DNA of 64,000 bases from Dendrolimus kikuchii (GCA_019925095.2 CM034406.1:16740388-16804387), one strand, 5' to 3'. Positions 1-11,570 are shown, counted from the stretch's first letter. Program-made: numbers and translations. Notes: generated by a model from the sequence alone, not told the origin.

Positions 1-400
1 TTGGCATGGCCGAATACCACACTCGCGTATGTCATGATCGGGCGGAAGTAAGGAAGAGAGTTGGTCTGAAAGAGTGTTGGGGTGAAGGTAAGGAAAGGAA
101 TGCTCCGGTGGTTCGGGCATGTGGAAAGAATGCATGATGAAAGAATGACTAAACAGATATACAATGCAAAAGTGGATGGATGCAGAAGTTGTGGAAGGCC
201 ACGACACACCTTCCATGATCAAATTGATCGTGTACTAGCAGAAGGTGATGTCAGGAGCCTTAAGAACAGACGAGCGTGCATGACAAGAGTTATGAATGTC
301 AAAGAAGCAAGTGAGGTGTGTAAGAATAAGCCTAAATGGCGCTCTGTCGTTCGTGCCTACCCCGCAAGGGAACTGGCGTGAAGTAATGTATGTATGTATG
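1..400 (+). mobile_element. RTE-like LINE 3' fragment
   Basis: This is the 3' end of the reverse-transcriptase ORF of a non-LTR retrotransposon. A 99-residue reading frame (82-381) carries the C-terminal signature [13 protein letters not shown], then GRPRHTF and the terminal PARELA, followed at once by a (GTAT)n tail. Eleven related copies, all anchored at this 3' end, lie in the window. The very short 3' UTR and microsatellite-like tail fit RTE-clade LINEs. The copy runs off the left edge, so its 5' limit is unknown. Confidence 0.85.
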
Positions 401-1110
401 TACATTTTTTTATCAAATACGAATACGTCAAAGGCGTTCCTGATAACAAGTTGATAAATTCCGATAATCAAAACGTGTTACTCATAAAGGTACAAGATAA
501 ACACAACCGGTCGACTCAGCCTTAGCTTGGGACCGTTACATAATTTAATAGTAATATATCTTGAGGATTTCTTTTTTAACAATATTTCTTGTAAGATTCC
601 CAAATTTTAAAAACATATTTGCTATAAGATATCTAGCCTTTATCGCTACTTTATCGTAACGACATTTGGAACTAAGTATAATATTTGTTGCAAAAGGTAT
701 TTTAAAATAAACTGACGGACTCATAAACTGCATCAAAGTAATAGATTTAAACTTTCTATACAGATTTAAATTGAAACCTCTAGATTGGTTCGTGAACTTT
801 AAAACAGCGTGGGGTCATATCCTTAAGTTTAAGTTTGTGTACTGGAAAGGACCTTAAGACTTTTTTTGAATAAAAAACAGAAATTTAAGGAAAATTGGTT
901 TAATTAAAAAATTGGTTTTAACAATAGACACAAACTTTATGCAAGGGTTTATTTATGTTTTAATAAGGTGTATTACCTCCACGTGCCCTTATTACGGATT
1001 CTAATCGGTTCCGCATAGATTTTATTAGGGTTATTAAAAGATCTTGCGGAATATTGTCCCATTCAAAAACATAAATGGTTTGTATTAAAATCTTTCGATA
1101 TAAGTACATA
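401..1110. other. AT-rich stretch, no feature recognised
   Basis: I see no splice-supported exon, repeat signature or structured element here. The short reading frames on the minus strand (235-471, 545-736) lack coding character. Confidence 0.5.
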
Positions 1111-1402
1111 CATACATAACTTCACGCCAGTTCCCTTGCGGGGTAGGCACGGACAACAGAGCGCCATTTAGGCTTATTCTTACACACCTCACTTGCTTCT
1201 TTGACATTCATAACTCTTGTCATGCACGCTCGTCTGTTCTTAAGGCTCCTGACATCACCTTCTGCTAGTACACGATCAATTTGATCATGGAAGGTGTGTC
1301 GTGGCCTTCCACGACTTCTGCATCCATCCACTTTTGCATTGTATATCTGTTTAGTCATTCTTTCATCATGCATTCTTTCCACATGCCCGAACCACCGGAG
1401 CA
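1111..1402 (-). mobile_element. RTE-like LINE 3' fragment
   Basis: Minus-strand copy of the same LINE 3' end, starting at the RWFGHVERM motif and ending in PARELA plus a (GTAT)n tail. A short ATAAGT-like sequence occurs at both edges and may be a weak target-site duplication. Frame intact over 93 residues, but 5' truncated and non-functional. Confidence 0.85.
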
Positions 1403-1641
1403 TAAGTGATATTAGTGATACATATATAAAGAGAAATAGTTACTGCAATTCGAAACTACTTGACTTTAAGCTAACTACGACTTTCAACCGGTTTCTACAT
1501 CTTAATATATCGAGCCTTACTGCCATTTTATCGTAAGCGACATTTTAACCTAAGTATATTATTGGTTGCAATAGTTATTTTAAACTATTCTTTTGTTTTA
1601 AGACTCAGAGGGCCCCCTTGAAAATTAACTCCATATACTAC

Positions 1642-2379
1642 ATCTATATATATATAAAAACAAAGTTGTATTATATTTTCTTAATTTTTCGCGACTTGTA
1701 TACATAATAAGTAAATAATAACCATAAACAAAATTAAAATTAAATAACTAAAATTAACAAGTTGGCGGTAGGCTAAATAAAACTTTAACAATACTCGTTG
1801 ACACTTGACATCTTTGTCTTCCGTGATCACGGCCACTGAAAAGTGGCCGAAACGTCGGTAAAACCAAAATCAAATAAAATTACCGCGCTCAAAACCGTTA
1901 AAGTCGTATTAGTTACACCATTTATAACTCAGAAAAGGCTGGACCAATTTTTATGATGTTTCTGTTTTTGAAATTGTCTTCGTCCGAAATAGAATAATAA
2001 GTATTAAAATATGATAATATATGATATTCATCAATAAAAAATTATCATTAGAAAAACAGTCTAGCCATTCATTTGTTATGATCTTTCCCGGCCGATTTCG
2101 GCAATGGTGACTGCATTTAAACTCATTTCCATTTGCCTGATGTAGGTGAATTATTTTTGTGTCTTCGAGTGGGTTCCGGGATGGTATAGATTTACGATTG
2201 GACCCGGTAGGTGGCGCCGCTGAACATCTCTTTAACGGTGGGACCGATTTTGATGAATTTTTTTTCAAGTAGATACGAGAATGGTTTAGATTAACAATTG
2301 GTCCCGGTTGATGGCGCTGCAATCGGTTTCTAGATTTTTATTTTTTAAGGGCAAGACAACGTCTGCCGGGTACAGCTAG
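1642..2379 (+). mobile_element. Non-autonomous Helitron, interrupted
   Basis: The sequence opens with TCTATATATATATAAAA, like the Helitron at 24683, and ends with CTGCCGGGTACAGCTAG followed by T, the CTAG-3' terminus expected of Helitrons. The internal GGTATAGATTNNNATTGG block occurs twice here and also in the 24.7-25.3 kb copy. A different repeat (1672-1930) interrupts it. No Rep/helicase coding is present. Confidence 0.6.
1672..1930 (+). repeat. Dispersed repeat with GAAACGTC hairpin
   Basis: Contains a strong hairpin at 1831-1848 (GGCCAC / GTGGCC, loop TGAAAA) followed by GAAACGTC, preceded by blocks shared with 4480-4600, 9812-9900, 17046-17180 and 28430-28640. The stem followed by GAAAC resembles stem II and downstream core of hammerhead ribozymes in Penelope-like elements, but the CUGANGA box is not intact. 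The class assignment is therefore tentative. Confidence 0.45.
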
Positions 2380-2396
2380 TATAAGATAAAAATTAC

Positions 2397-3548
2397 ATGA
2401 TTACTACTACAAGCATTATTTTATTTGACCTATGATCTACCGGTGCCGCTTGTGCCGTGCTATTCTCATTAGCCCTTTGAAGATTTTCACTAGCACGTAT
2501 GTATACCTATATGTACTCTATGTATGTACATTTTAGCAACTAATATATGATTACTACTACAAACATTATTTTATTTGACCTACGATCTACCGGTGCCGCT
2601 TGTGCCGTGCTATACTCATTAGCCCTTCGAAGATTTTCACTAGCACGTATGTATTACCTATATGTACTCTATGGATGTACATTTTGGCAACTAATATATG
2701 ATTACTACTACAAACATTATTTTATTGGACCTACGATCTACCGGTGCCGCTTGTGCCGTGCTATTCTCATTAGCCCTTTGAAGATTTTCACTAGCACGTA
2801 TGTATACCTATATGTACTCTATGTATGTACATTTTAGCAACTAATATATGATTACTACTACAAACATTATTTTATTTGAGCTACGATCTACCGGTGCCGT
2901 TTGTGCCGTGCTATACTCATTAGCCCTTCGAAGATTTTCACTAGCACGTATGTATTACCTATATGTACTCTATGGATGTACATTTTGGCAACTAATATAT
3001 GATTACTACTACAAACATTATTTTATTTGACCTACGATCTACCGGTGCCGCTTGTGCCGTGCTATACTCATTAGCCCTTCGAAGATTTTCACTAGCACGT
3101 ATGTATTACTTATATGTACTCTATGGATGTACATTTTGGCAACTAATATATGATTACTACTACAAGCATTATTTTATTTGACCTACGATCTACCGGTGCC
3201 GCTTGTGCCGTGCTATTCTCATTAGCCCTTGGAAGATTTTCACTAGCACGTATGTATTACCTATATGTACTCTATGGATGTACATTTTGGCAACTAATAT
3301 ATGATTACTACTACAAGCATTATTTTATTTGACCTACGATCTACCGGTGCCGCTTGTGCCGTGCTATTTTCATTTGCCCTTGGAAGATTTTCACTAGCAC
3401 GTATGTATTACCTATATGTACTCTATGTATGTACATTTTAGCAACTAATATATGATTACTACTACAAGCATTATTTTATTTGACCTACGATCTACCGGTG
3501 CCGCTTGTGCCGTGCTATTCTCATTAGCCCTTCGAAGATTTTCACTAC
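2397..3548 (+). repeat. 151-bp tandem minisatellite, ~7.7 units
   Basis: Units start at 2397, 2547, 2698, 2848, 2999, 3150, 3301 and 3452, giving periods of 150 or 151 bp; the last unit is truncated. Each starts ATGATTACTACTACAA and holds CTACCGGTGCCGCTTGTGCC. Two subtypes exist, ending CTATGTATG...TTTAGC (A) or CTATGGATG...TTTGGC (B), in the order A-B-A-B-B-B-hybrid. The array abuts the CTAG end of the Helitron at 2379. The small frames starting in each unit are a by-product of the repeat, not genes. Confidence 0.95.
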
Positions 3549-4105
3549 GTGGGTGAACTTTCACTACAGTCGTGGTATGGTAGATCACGGTTGGGCGTTG
3601 CGAACTTCCTCTGTACGTACAATAGCCTAAAAGACGGCACATATTATAGTTACCATTGATTATAAAATAGGAGTGAAAATTCTATACGATTATGTTAATC
3701 TGATGAGCTAGAGTTTCGCCTTTGGGGATCGATGGAGCAATCAGCTTAGTCTAATGTTTGGAGACCCTTGAGTTACAATATTATTTTAGATCAAATTAGT
3801 CATTTTTAGCGGTAATGCAATGCTGGAATCGTTATCTTGGGGCCCAATTCGTCTATTAACACCTCCTCAAAATCGCCGAACACTATCGTCTCAATCGTAT
3901 GTTTGCCTAATTTTGGTATTCTCTTAACCCAAATAGCGTGCCACGGCTCGTGGCACGCCACTCTATATTTATAAGAAAAAAATCGAGAATTAGCTGTTTA
4001 AAATTATGGTAGCTTTTCAATATTTAGTTTGGCTAACGTCTTGCAGCTAATGGTATACCAACTTACTTTCGACTATTATTCCGCCGCGACGATATTGAGA
4101 AGATA
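3549..4105. other. No feature recognised
   Basis: Single-copy-looking AT-rich DNA. Nothing with coding character or a recognisable repeat end was found. Confidence 0.4.
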
Positions 4106-4130
4106 TTGTGGGTTTTAATTTTTTTTTATT

Positions 4131-4440
4131 GCAGGAGTTCAGCAGACAGGCAGACGGCCCACTTGATGGAAAGCGGTTATCATCACCTATGGATATTTGC
4201 AACACTAAAGGTGTTACAAATGCGCTGCTGCTCTCTTAATGGAGACTGGAACCTGGTCACTAATGCCGGAACACAACTCAAGGTTGTTATGGCGGCATAT
4301 TTTAGACCAAGGGTGGTAGCCATCCAGTCGGGTAAATATCCTACCACCTGGCTGTGGGTTGTTCTGTCGCCTCTTCCGACAGCCCGCCCGGCTGCAGGAA
4401 GATGTATTCTTTCTCTGTTCCACCCCAATCGTCTTGTCTG
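4131..4440 (+). repeat. Lepidopteran SINE-like repeat (family A)
   Basis: About 310 bp starting near GCAGACGGCCCACTTGATGG, then a block around GGACATTTGCAACACC, GGAACACAACTCAAGG, a CTACCACCTGGCTGTGGG block and GCCGCAGGA near the end. At least twelve copies lie in the window on both strands. Apparent ORFs on both strands here (4106-4459) are shadows of this repeat. Confidence 0.8.
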
Positions 4441-4479
4441 ATCTCTCTTTCTCATCCACTATCCCCTAAATATCAAGAC

Positions 4480-4600
4480 GCGGAAGACAAAGTCATCTTT
4501 CTTTTCCATGATCACGGCTACTGAAAAGTGGCCGAAACGTCGCAATAATAAAAATCAAATAAATTACCGCTCCTAAAACCGTTAATGCGTAGTTTTATTA
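4480..4600 (+). repeat. Fragment of the GAAACGTC-hairpin repeat
   Basis: Second copy of the hairpin (GGCTAC / GTGGCC) followed by GAAACGTC at about 4507-4541, with one base-pair change in the stem relative to the copy at 1831. Confidence 0.5.
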
Positions 4601-4797
4601 CATAAAACTATTGTGGTTGTTGTTGAATTTATTTTTAAACTTCGTAATCCGTGGTAAATCTAACGACATTTACATAGAGGTAGAAGCATACCAGCTCAAT
4701 GGGCATTTATCAATTTCAGCAACGTTTATCGCTTACAGCGGTATATGTATGTTTATCAGATAACATACAAAATAAACATACATGAATTATATCATAT

Positions 4798-5138
4798 TGT
4801 TATGTGTCAGGACTCGAATTAAAATGCCGTCAGAATTACTATAGAATCTATTAGAACTATACAAACAAGTATAACACAGGTACAAATATAACTGAACACA
4901 ATCAGTTCAAACGTAATGCGCGATTCAATAACACGCGCAAAGTCCGTCACTATATAGATTATAGAATGTACACACGTCTTGTCTCGTTGCTGATTATCGC
5001 TTGACTGCCGATCTCTCCATGGGGCCATTGCTTTATACTGCACAGATACAATATGGCTGAACGCCCGCCTAGATCGAATTTCTTCGAATCAGTTCGACAC
5101 ACCTGTCTAGTAACTGCCATAAAAGAGTATAATACACA
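4798..5138 (-). mobile_element. Solo LTR
   Basis: Bounded by TGTTATG and TACACA on the plus strand, about 341 bp. Read on the minus strand it carries a TATAAA box (GCAGTATAAAGC) and a degenerate poly(A) region. It matches the LTR at 11571-11915 and half of the palindrome at 5430. No internal gag/pol sequence adjoins it, so it looks like a recombined solo LTR of an endogenous LTR retrotransposon. Confidence 0.65.
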
Positions 5139-5429
5139 ATAGGCAGTTTTTCTAATTACAAATTTTAAACACAAAGTAAACAAAAGAAGTCCAAATGCTG
5201 AAAAGGTAATAAACTGCAGGTGCGAATTGGTTTTTGTCGGTCGTAACAATATATTTAACCGATATCAAGACTCGAATAATCTCAAGGTCGTAGTTCGTTG
5301 GAAACCACTTTTCAGTCGTGTTGATTGATAACCAAAGCAACTAGCGTTCAACTAGAAAATCTATGTCGATAATTTAATACCTACTTATATATATCAAATA
5401 TAAAGATTTAATAACAAACAGTAATCTAT
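5139..5429. other. No feature recognised
   Basis: Spacer between two LTR-derived elements. No gene or repeat seen. Confidence 0.4.
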
Positions 5430-5759
5430 TGTTACGAGTTGCAGGGCTCTATTTAAAATGCCGTTGGAATTACTATAGAGTTTATTAGAACTATACAAAC
5501 ACGTATAACACAGGCACAAATATAACCGAATACAACAAGTCCAAACGTAATGCAGAAGGTCGTAATGAAAAGACTAACTCCTTCCTCAATCGGGCCATTG
5601 CTTTATACTGCACAAATGCCATTTCATTACGACCTTCTGCATTACGTTTGGACTTGTTGTGTTCGGTTATATTTGTGCCTGTGTTATAGTTTATATAGTT
5701 CTAATAAACTCTATAGTAATTCAAACGGCATTTTAATTCGGGTCTCGCGACTTGTAACA
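5430..5759. repeat. Inverted pair of LTR 3' halves (palindrome)
   Basis: Two copies of the R-U5-like part of the same LTR lie head to head: about 5430-5575 on the minus strand and about 5617-5759 on the plus strand, around a ~40-bp centre with TTTATACTGCACA. The outer edges are TGTTAC and GTAACA. The arms can pair over most of ~140 bp. Confidence 0.8.
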
Positions 5760-5931
5760 ATATTTTGAAATTTTATCAAATCGACTATCGATAAACTTAC
5801 AAATATATGCACATCTTACTAAAAAAATAATAATTAAGGTCATTATCAATTAAATAGGTATTGTATGTTGATTAATATAATTGAATAATTATCGTCACAG
5901 TTTAATACCTTATAGCAACACATATTTTATA

Positions 5932-6373
5932 TTTTGATAGTACATACATACATAACTTCACGCCAGTTCCCTTGCGGGGTAGGCACGAACAACAGAGCGC
6001 CATTTAGGCTTATTCTTCCACACCTCACTTGCCTCTCTGACATTCATAACTCTTGTCATGCACTCTCGTCTGTTCTTAAGGCTCCTGACATAACCTTCTG
6101 CTAGTACACGATCAATTTGATCATGGAAGGTGTGTCGTGGCCTTCCACGACTTCTGCATCCATCCACTTTTGCATTGTATATCTGTTTATTCATTCTTTC
6201 ATCATGCATTCTTTCCACATGCCCGAACCACCGGAGCATTCCTTTCCTTACCTTCACCCCGACACTCTCTTTCAGACCAACTCTCTTTCTTACTTCGGTA
6301 TTACGAACGTGGTCCGCGAGCGTCACTCCGCAGATTTTGCGCAGTGCTCGCGTCTCGACAGCGTTTTGATAGT
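5932..6373 (-). mobile_element. RTE-like LINE fragment with 10-bp TSD
   Basis: A 422-bp 5'-truncated copy (5942-6363) flanked by the direct repeat TTTTGATAGT at 5932-5941 and 6364-6373. It covers more of the RT C-terminus than most copies (VRNTEVRKRVGLKESVG through PARELA, 122 residues open on the minus strand) and ends in a (GTAT)n tail. Confidence 0.9.
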
Positions 6374-6634
6374 GATGTCTTAAATTTTATATACGTAACA
6401 AAAAACGAAAATATACAAATTATAAGTCATTTATAATATCTATTATTTTTATGGCTTTTCGAAATAATGACCAGGGAATGTGTAAATGTAATGTGCTATT
6501 AATAACGGAAATATACATAGTCAAATTTTACATTACATTATTTATATTACCTACTGGTCCCAAACTAGGCGAAGCCTGTATTTTGAAGACCAAAGCCGAT
6601 GTTTATAGCCACAGCGGGCAGACGTGTGTTTTGT

Positions 6635-6715
6635 GTATATGCGTGTAAGTGTGTGGGTGTGTGTGTGTGATAGTATGTGTGTGTGGGTGAGTATGTGTGC
6701 GTGTGTGTGTTTACG
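6635..6715. repeat. GT-rich compound microsatellite
   Basis: Imperfect GT repeats with interspersed GGGTG and GTATG units. Confidence 0.8.
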
Positions 6716-7190
6716 CATTATCGTATAACACTATTCAGACGGTGATTTTTAGCACATTTTCAGTATCGTCGTAAGTTAGACTGCTTAGCCATGCTTGAAT
6801 CAATTTTTTTTTTTAAGATACTTACTTTATACCGCAAAATACGATTACTATGCGTGATACTCATTTTAAATTTAATCAAACGAACGGGACTAAAGAGATT
6901 GTAAAAAAACTTAGTGCATGCGTGCTTTGGATAACTGTAATGAATTTAGGATTATTTTAATTCCCGAAAATGACATAAATCTCGCAGATTGAAAACCTAA
7001 CGAGAGAAGCCGTGTGGAAGGCCCTAATTTTAAAATAAAATTATACAGATTTGTTGACGATAATAATCAATTTACTATACCACTGACCAAAAATGGTAAA
7101 AAAAAACTAACTGGGTTTAGAAATTTTAGAGATATCGCTAATATGTGATATTCACATTAGAGGTTTTAGTTAAGAGTCGTTTTAGTATTA
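6716..7190. other. No feature recognised
   Basis: AT-rich sequence with no supported coding or repeat structure. Confidence 0.4.
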
Positions 7191-7194
7191 CTCC

Positions 7195-7305
7195 AAAAGG
7201 AAGGTTTGCACTGGAAATCAGCGTTGTGTCGGATATTATGTCGGCACAGCAATAAGCTCAGCCCAAATCTAGTTTGCTGCAAATGCGGCGTACAAATTCT
7301 CAAAA
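7195..7305 (-). mobile_element. LINE 3'-UTR fragment (CR1-like)
   Basis: On the minus strand it carries AATTTGTACGCCGCATTT, TATTGCTGTGCCG, CAACGCTGATTTCCAG and TGCAAACCTT, the same block as at 48155-48230. This 3' UTR is common among lepidopteran CR1/Jockey-like LINEs; the family name is from general knowledge. Confidence 0.5.
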
Positions 7306-7849
7306 TATGCGTTTTATTTTTAAGATACATGTGAGCAATGTATGTACGTCGCTATGTCTTCAAATTTCTTTTTTCTTTCTAGTAACATTATGCTTCTTAT
7401 ACATATTTATATTGCGGGATAAGTAATCTTCGTTACACAACCGTATCACCATTATACTACGTTATTGCGTTAAATGACATCAGAGACGATCGGTCACGTA
7501 TTTTGAGATAAAAATATAAAAAGAATAATAAATAACAATGCATACATTATTATTTTCCTCTTTGTAGGTACTTGAAATTAATTAATTTGTGAATGTATTT
7601 TATAGATTTGTATGTTATCATATTTTATTACCGTATGTATAAAGCAACTACAAATTGGACGTGAGAATTTTGATAATGCTCAAATCCTGAGTTGGGGGCC
7701 TAAAACGTTCGTTTATTAGAGAATCGCTTACTGAAATTAACCTGTCTTGATTTACTGATAGGTGTAAGACATAGCATAAAGTTCCACTAGCTTTTGATAC
7801 TTATCATATTCGTAATGGTATCTATGAATATTACGTATAGTCATCTCAT
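7306..7849. other. No feature recognised
   Basis: AT-rich sequence with nothing identifiable. Confidence 0.4.
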
Positions 7850-8095
7850 CCTTATGTAAGGGTGTGAAACTTGGACACTGATCCTTAAAGAATAGAACCA
7901 ATTTTAGTAGCGGAAAAGAAAGTTCTCCGTAAGATTTTGGGTTCAACAAAGAGAGAAGATGGTAGCTGGAACGCTTGAACATACCTCGAGGTCGGGAATG
8001 TTACAACCAGGGGCAACATAATAGAAGTAAATATTGACCGTCTCCCCTGGCTCAGTGGCAAGGATCGCAGCGTGAAGAAAGAAAGAAAGAAAAAC
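7850..8095 (+). pseudogene. Decayed LINE reverse-transcriptase 3' region
   Basis: With stops and frame breaks, the plus strand reads GCETWTL, then a KRKFSVRFWV-like block and REDGSWNA, and finally LPWLSG. This matches the pattern CETWTL...ERKILR.I.G....DG.WR...RL.WL found near the C-terminus of many insect non-LTR RT proteins. It is followed by a GAAAGAAAGAAA tail. It is dead. Confidence 0.5.
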
Positions 8096-8143
8096 GTTAC
8101 ACTAACAGGACTTATAGATCCATAAACGTATAATATATACATA

Positions 8144-8453
8144 TCCTACTAATCCATCTTTCTTACTAATATTATAAACGCGAAAGTTTCTAAGAATGTA
8201 TGGATGTATGTTTGTTACCTACTAATCCATCTTTCTTACTAATATTATAAACGCGAAAGTTTCTAAGAATGTATGGATGTATGTTTGTTACTCCTTCACG
8301 CAAAAGCTACTGAATGGATTTTGATGAAACTTTACAATAATATAGCTTACACATCAGAATAACACATGGGCTATATATAAAGGTATAACGTGAATTATCC
8401 AAAATATAACGAATTTCCATCACCACGCGGGTGAAATCGAGAGGCGCAGCTAG
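8144..8453 (+). mobile_element. Lep1-type non-autonomous Helitron
   Basis: Starts TCCTACTAAT and ends GGCGCAGCTAG before T, with the internal blocks TTACTAATATTATAAACGCG, GATTTTGATGAAACTTTACA and CACATCAGAATAACACAT that typify Lep1 Helitrons of moths. Its first 73 bp are tandemly duplicated (8145-8217 and 8218-8290), so the 5' terminus is present twice. No coding capacity. Confidence 0.85.
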
Positions 8454-9150
8454 TATACTGTAGCGAGAGCACTAGTAATGATAGTGATTACTCAGTACTC
8501 AGTACTCAGTGCTGTGTCAAAAACTGACACAACGCCGATTTTGAGTTCCAACCTCCATCAAATTATAAGTGACCGAAACATAGAATTCTCATTAACATTC
8601 ATAAAGTAATTTAAAACAAAAATAACTTAAATACTAATAACAAGAAAACTTTGGTGGTATGGTATGATTTTGTTCCACAATATAAGACTCATTTTGCGTC
8701 GCTGAGCCGACGAAGTAAGAGTAAGTAAGCATATTTGTAATACGAATTTACGAAAAAGTCTATTTTAACCTCTGTTATATTAAACGCCAATACATGCGAT
8801 GTACAACCACCCTAATAGACTAAGCACTCGCCAAATTTATTTCTTAATGAGATTTCACTAATTAAAATTGCAATAAACTAGATCTAAATCTGTCTGCCTG
8901 CGCTAAACAAGCTTAGCGGGTATGGTATGCGTTTCGCACAGACTAAATGCACAAAATTCAGACATAAATAAAGATTCGAATTGGTAAATATTCATGTACC
9001 ATCTTACTACGACACAAATTAGTAATTTAAACCATAACGGATTCCTAGCCGTATTTCATAATGCCATGTCAAATTTAAGCGACATTGGCAAGCAAAAATA
9101 TTCAAGTCAGTACTTATCCGACTCTTGTTTGTAGTTTAGCATTTATTGCT
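8454..9150. other. No gene; minor repeat scraps
   Basis: Holds a short ACTCAGT direct repeat near 8492-8510 and a GTAAGTAAG tract near 8720. No coding region supported. Confidence 0.4.
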
Positions 9151-9152
9151 AA

Positions 9153-9534
9153 CTAGCTGATGCCCGCGACTTCGTCGGCGTGGTGCGGTTTTTTAACTAT
9201 CCCACGGGAAGTAAAAAAGGGTACGGAACTCGAGTCCGTAAAGATATTAATAATAATAATTTAAAAAAAAACTATCCCACAGGAACTCTTTAATTTTTCG
9301 GGATCAAAACTATCTTATATGTTGATCAGGGATGTAAGCTACCACCATACAAAATTTCATTTAAACCGGTGCAGTCGTTTCGGAGATTAGCCGGTACAAA
9401 CAGACAGAGAAACAAAAAATTTTAAAAAATCTAAATTAGTTCTATTTCACTTCTTACATCCCCCTAACTCGGTTTTTAGCATTTTTTTTCATTGTACAGA
9501 AATTCGACCTCTACAGTTTTATTATATGTATAGA
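9153..9534 (-). mobile_element. Complete non-autonomous Helitron
   Basis: On the minus strand it runs from TCTATACATATAATAAAAC to CGGGCATCAGCTAG, with CATACAAAATTTCAT-like and GTTTCGGAGATTAGCCGG blocks common in lepidopteran Helitrons. An ACTATCCCAC block is duplicated inside (near 9195 and 9270). Confidence 0.75.
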
Positions 9535-9811
9535 TGTTTATTGCGTTACTCTTGGTACGGGGAAAGTAGAATGAATAACATAAATTATCTAATTAGTTTC
9601 TTTAACTGTCAGAGCTTAGAAGTCATAAAATATATCAGCTTCATTGCCTTCAAGGTGACCTATCTAATGAAAAGACGCCTATAGACGTTGTTGCCTACAA
9701 CACCAGGTGCGCCGCTACGAAATTTTATAAATGTAGAGCGAAGGAAGTTCTTGCAGAACTTATTTATTTATGTTTATGGCTTGGCAGCTAGGCCTTTAAG
9801 CGAGATCTTAT

Positions 9812-9900
9812 ATAATATTTTCTTAAGTTTTCGCGATTTGTATACATAATAAAACTACGTTTTAACGGTTTTAAGCGCGGTAATTTTATTTATATTAAAA
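9812..9900 (+). repeat. Fragment of the GAAACGTC-hairpin repeat family
   Basis: Shares AATATTTTCTTAAGTTTTCG and TTGTATACATAATAAAAC with 17046-17100 and the equivalent block at 1672-1710. The hairpin itself is missing. Confidence 0.45.
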
Positions 9901-10880
9901 TATAGTTCCTTCATTTTCTTAAGCCTATTTTTAGAACAGCTGAACTGTAGGTTATCAACTGACGCCATTCAACGGAGTTCTTGCGACAACTCGAAAGACC
10001 ACTATTAACTATACAGTTCACATTTCTCCTACAACTATTCATCATCCTACAACTATTGTTAATTTTAGAGTAATTTTACACATTTTTAGAAAATAAAACT
10101 GCACAGCACATTTCTTTTCAGTTCCCGCCAAAAACTCTCTTGTAGTAACTTCCATTGTAGTTGATCGTGAGAATGACGGTTTAAAGAACCGTTGCGTATT
10201 TGAGTGTTATGGTAGCTCAAAAAAATGGGGAAAAATATTAAGATGATGAGGGGGGCGATTGTGGTAATAAGTGAGAGAAGAAAACTAGCGGTCTTCTGTG
10301 CATCTCCTCCATAAACGCCCTAAGGGAGCGTCTATAGTTTCCTATCCTCTTATAAATGACATTTGATGAGATCTTATCAATCCCCTCTCCCCAGCCATAT
10401 ATCCCATTTCGTCAATTGCACCTAATTTCTCATTCTGCATATCGAGCCTGTATCGTTACCATATCGAATTAATTTTGATCTGATCGATGCTCAAGTGTTG
10501 TAGCTCTCTAGCAATATCGAGACGTCAATTTTTTTGACTGTCAACACTACGTACTGACCAAAGCGGAGAGTGTCAACACCAGTGCAACATCGGCGGCCGA
10601 ACGATTAACAAAAAAATTTGAGCGCGCACGCATTAAAATTCAAGTGACATCCCACAAAAATCTCAATATACGAAAAAGGTGCTAGCTGTAGTGGTACCGC
10701 CATGTAAACCTCCTTTCGACCTATTCATACTTTTCTTCGGCATATTTAAATTCTTCCTTTAAATCTGACGGCGCGTTCCCCTTTCGCACGTCACATCAAT
10801 CATTCATCTCATGTCAACATAAAATAAATTAAATTAAATCGCCCCGCATATTGTAAATATATAAAATAACATAACATAAA
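9901..10880. other. No feature recognised
   Basis: Contains neither a convincing exon nor a repeat I can name. Confidence 0.4.
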
Positions 10881-10979
10881 ATATCTATATCGCGCCCGCA
10901 ACCCTAATTAAATATAAATAATATATGTATTATATAAATAACCCGCTACGCATCAAATTGTAAAATATAATATAAATTA

Positions 10980-11165
10980 TAACAAATAAAGTGAAGTGAG
11001 GTGGACTGAGGGCAGAGGAGCAGCCGCATTTCATTCCCATTAACCAGGTAAGTGCGTGCTTATCTTCCGATTCCCATCAAAATTGTCCCACACTTCTTTT
11101 CCCGCAAATTTGACACAGTTCGCTTCCCGCTAAACCCAGCGCCGCCGCACCATGTAGACTCAGGT
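10980..11165 (+). other. Candidate noncoding first exon(s)
   Basis: A purine-rich stretch ends in a near-consensus splice donor, CCAG|GTAAGTG, at about 11045-11055, and a second donor, CTCAG|GTACGTAG, follows about 110 bp later. No open frame of length adjoins them. They could be 5' UTR exons of a plus-strand gene, a leader of an old LTR element, or chance. Confidence 0.2.
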
Positions 11166-11570
11166 ACGTAGTGTTTATATCGTTACTGCTAGATATAGAA
11201 CCTTGAGCGTCGAAAAGGATCAAAATTTTACCCAGAGTGGTGTTCAATCGCCTTTGCTGGGCAATCGAATGCTACAAGCCTGCTATGAAAAAAATCGTAA
11301 ACGACAGAATGTAGGTATTTCACTTTTTTATTGTAACATACAGCTGAAATAATTTAGAACTTAATACAAAAATCTTTAAACCATTTGCGATAATGGCATA
11401 ATTATGAATACTGTTACAACTCAGGTCCCGACAAAAACAAAATCCACCTGCATATCTGAAAAAAAAACACATTTTATTACCTGTCGGCATTTAAACTAAT
11501 TGTAATTCTTTTATGATTGTCTTCTTTTGTTTACTTATTGATTGGTATACGTTTATAGAAAACAGCCCAT

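Noticed and set aside
1294..1536. Recurring [17 protein letters not shown]... seen at several loci
   Set aside because: It is the antisense of the RTE-like LINE C-terminus at every occurrence.
2547..3332. Series of similar 60-96-aa ORFs
   Set aside because: One per unit of the 151-bp minisatellite; period is not a multiple of three and no domain is present.
2397..3548. CRISPR-like array
   Set aside because: Repeat units are contiguous 150-151-bp monomers with no unique spacers, and the genome is eukaryotic.
4106..4459. Protein-coding genes on both strands (81-111 aa)
   Set aside because: Both are shadows of SINE family A, which shows similar frames in other copies (e.g. 59266-59589, 62921-63220).
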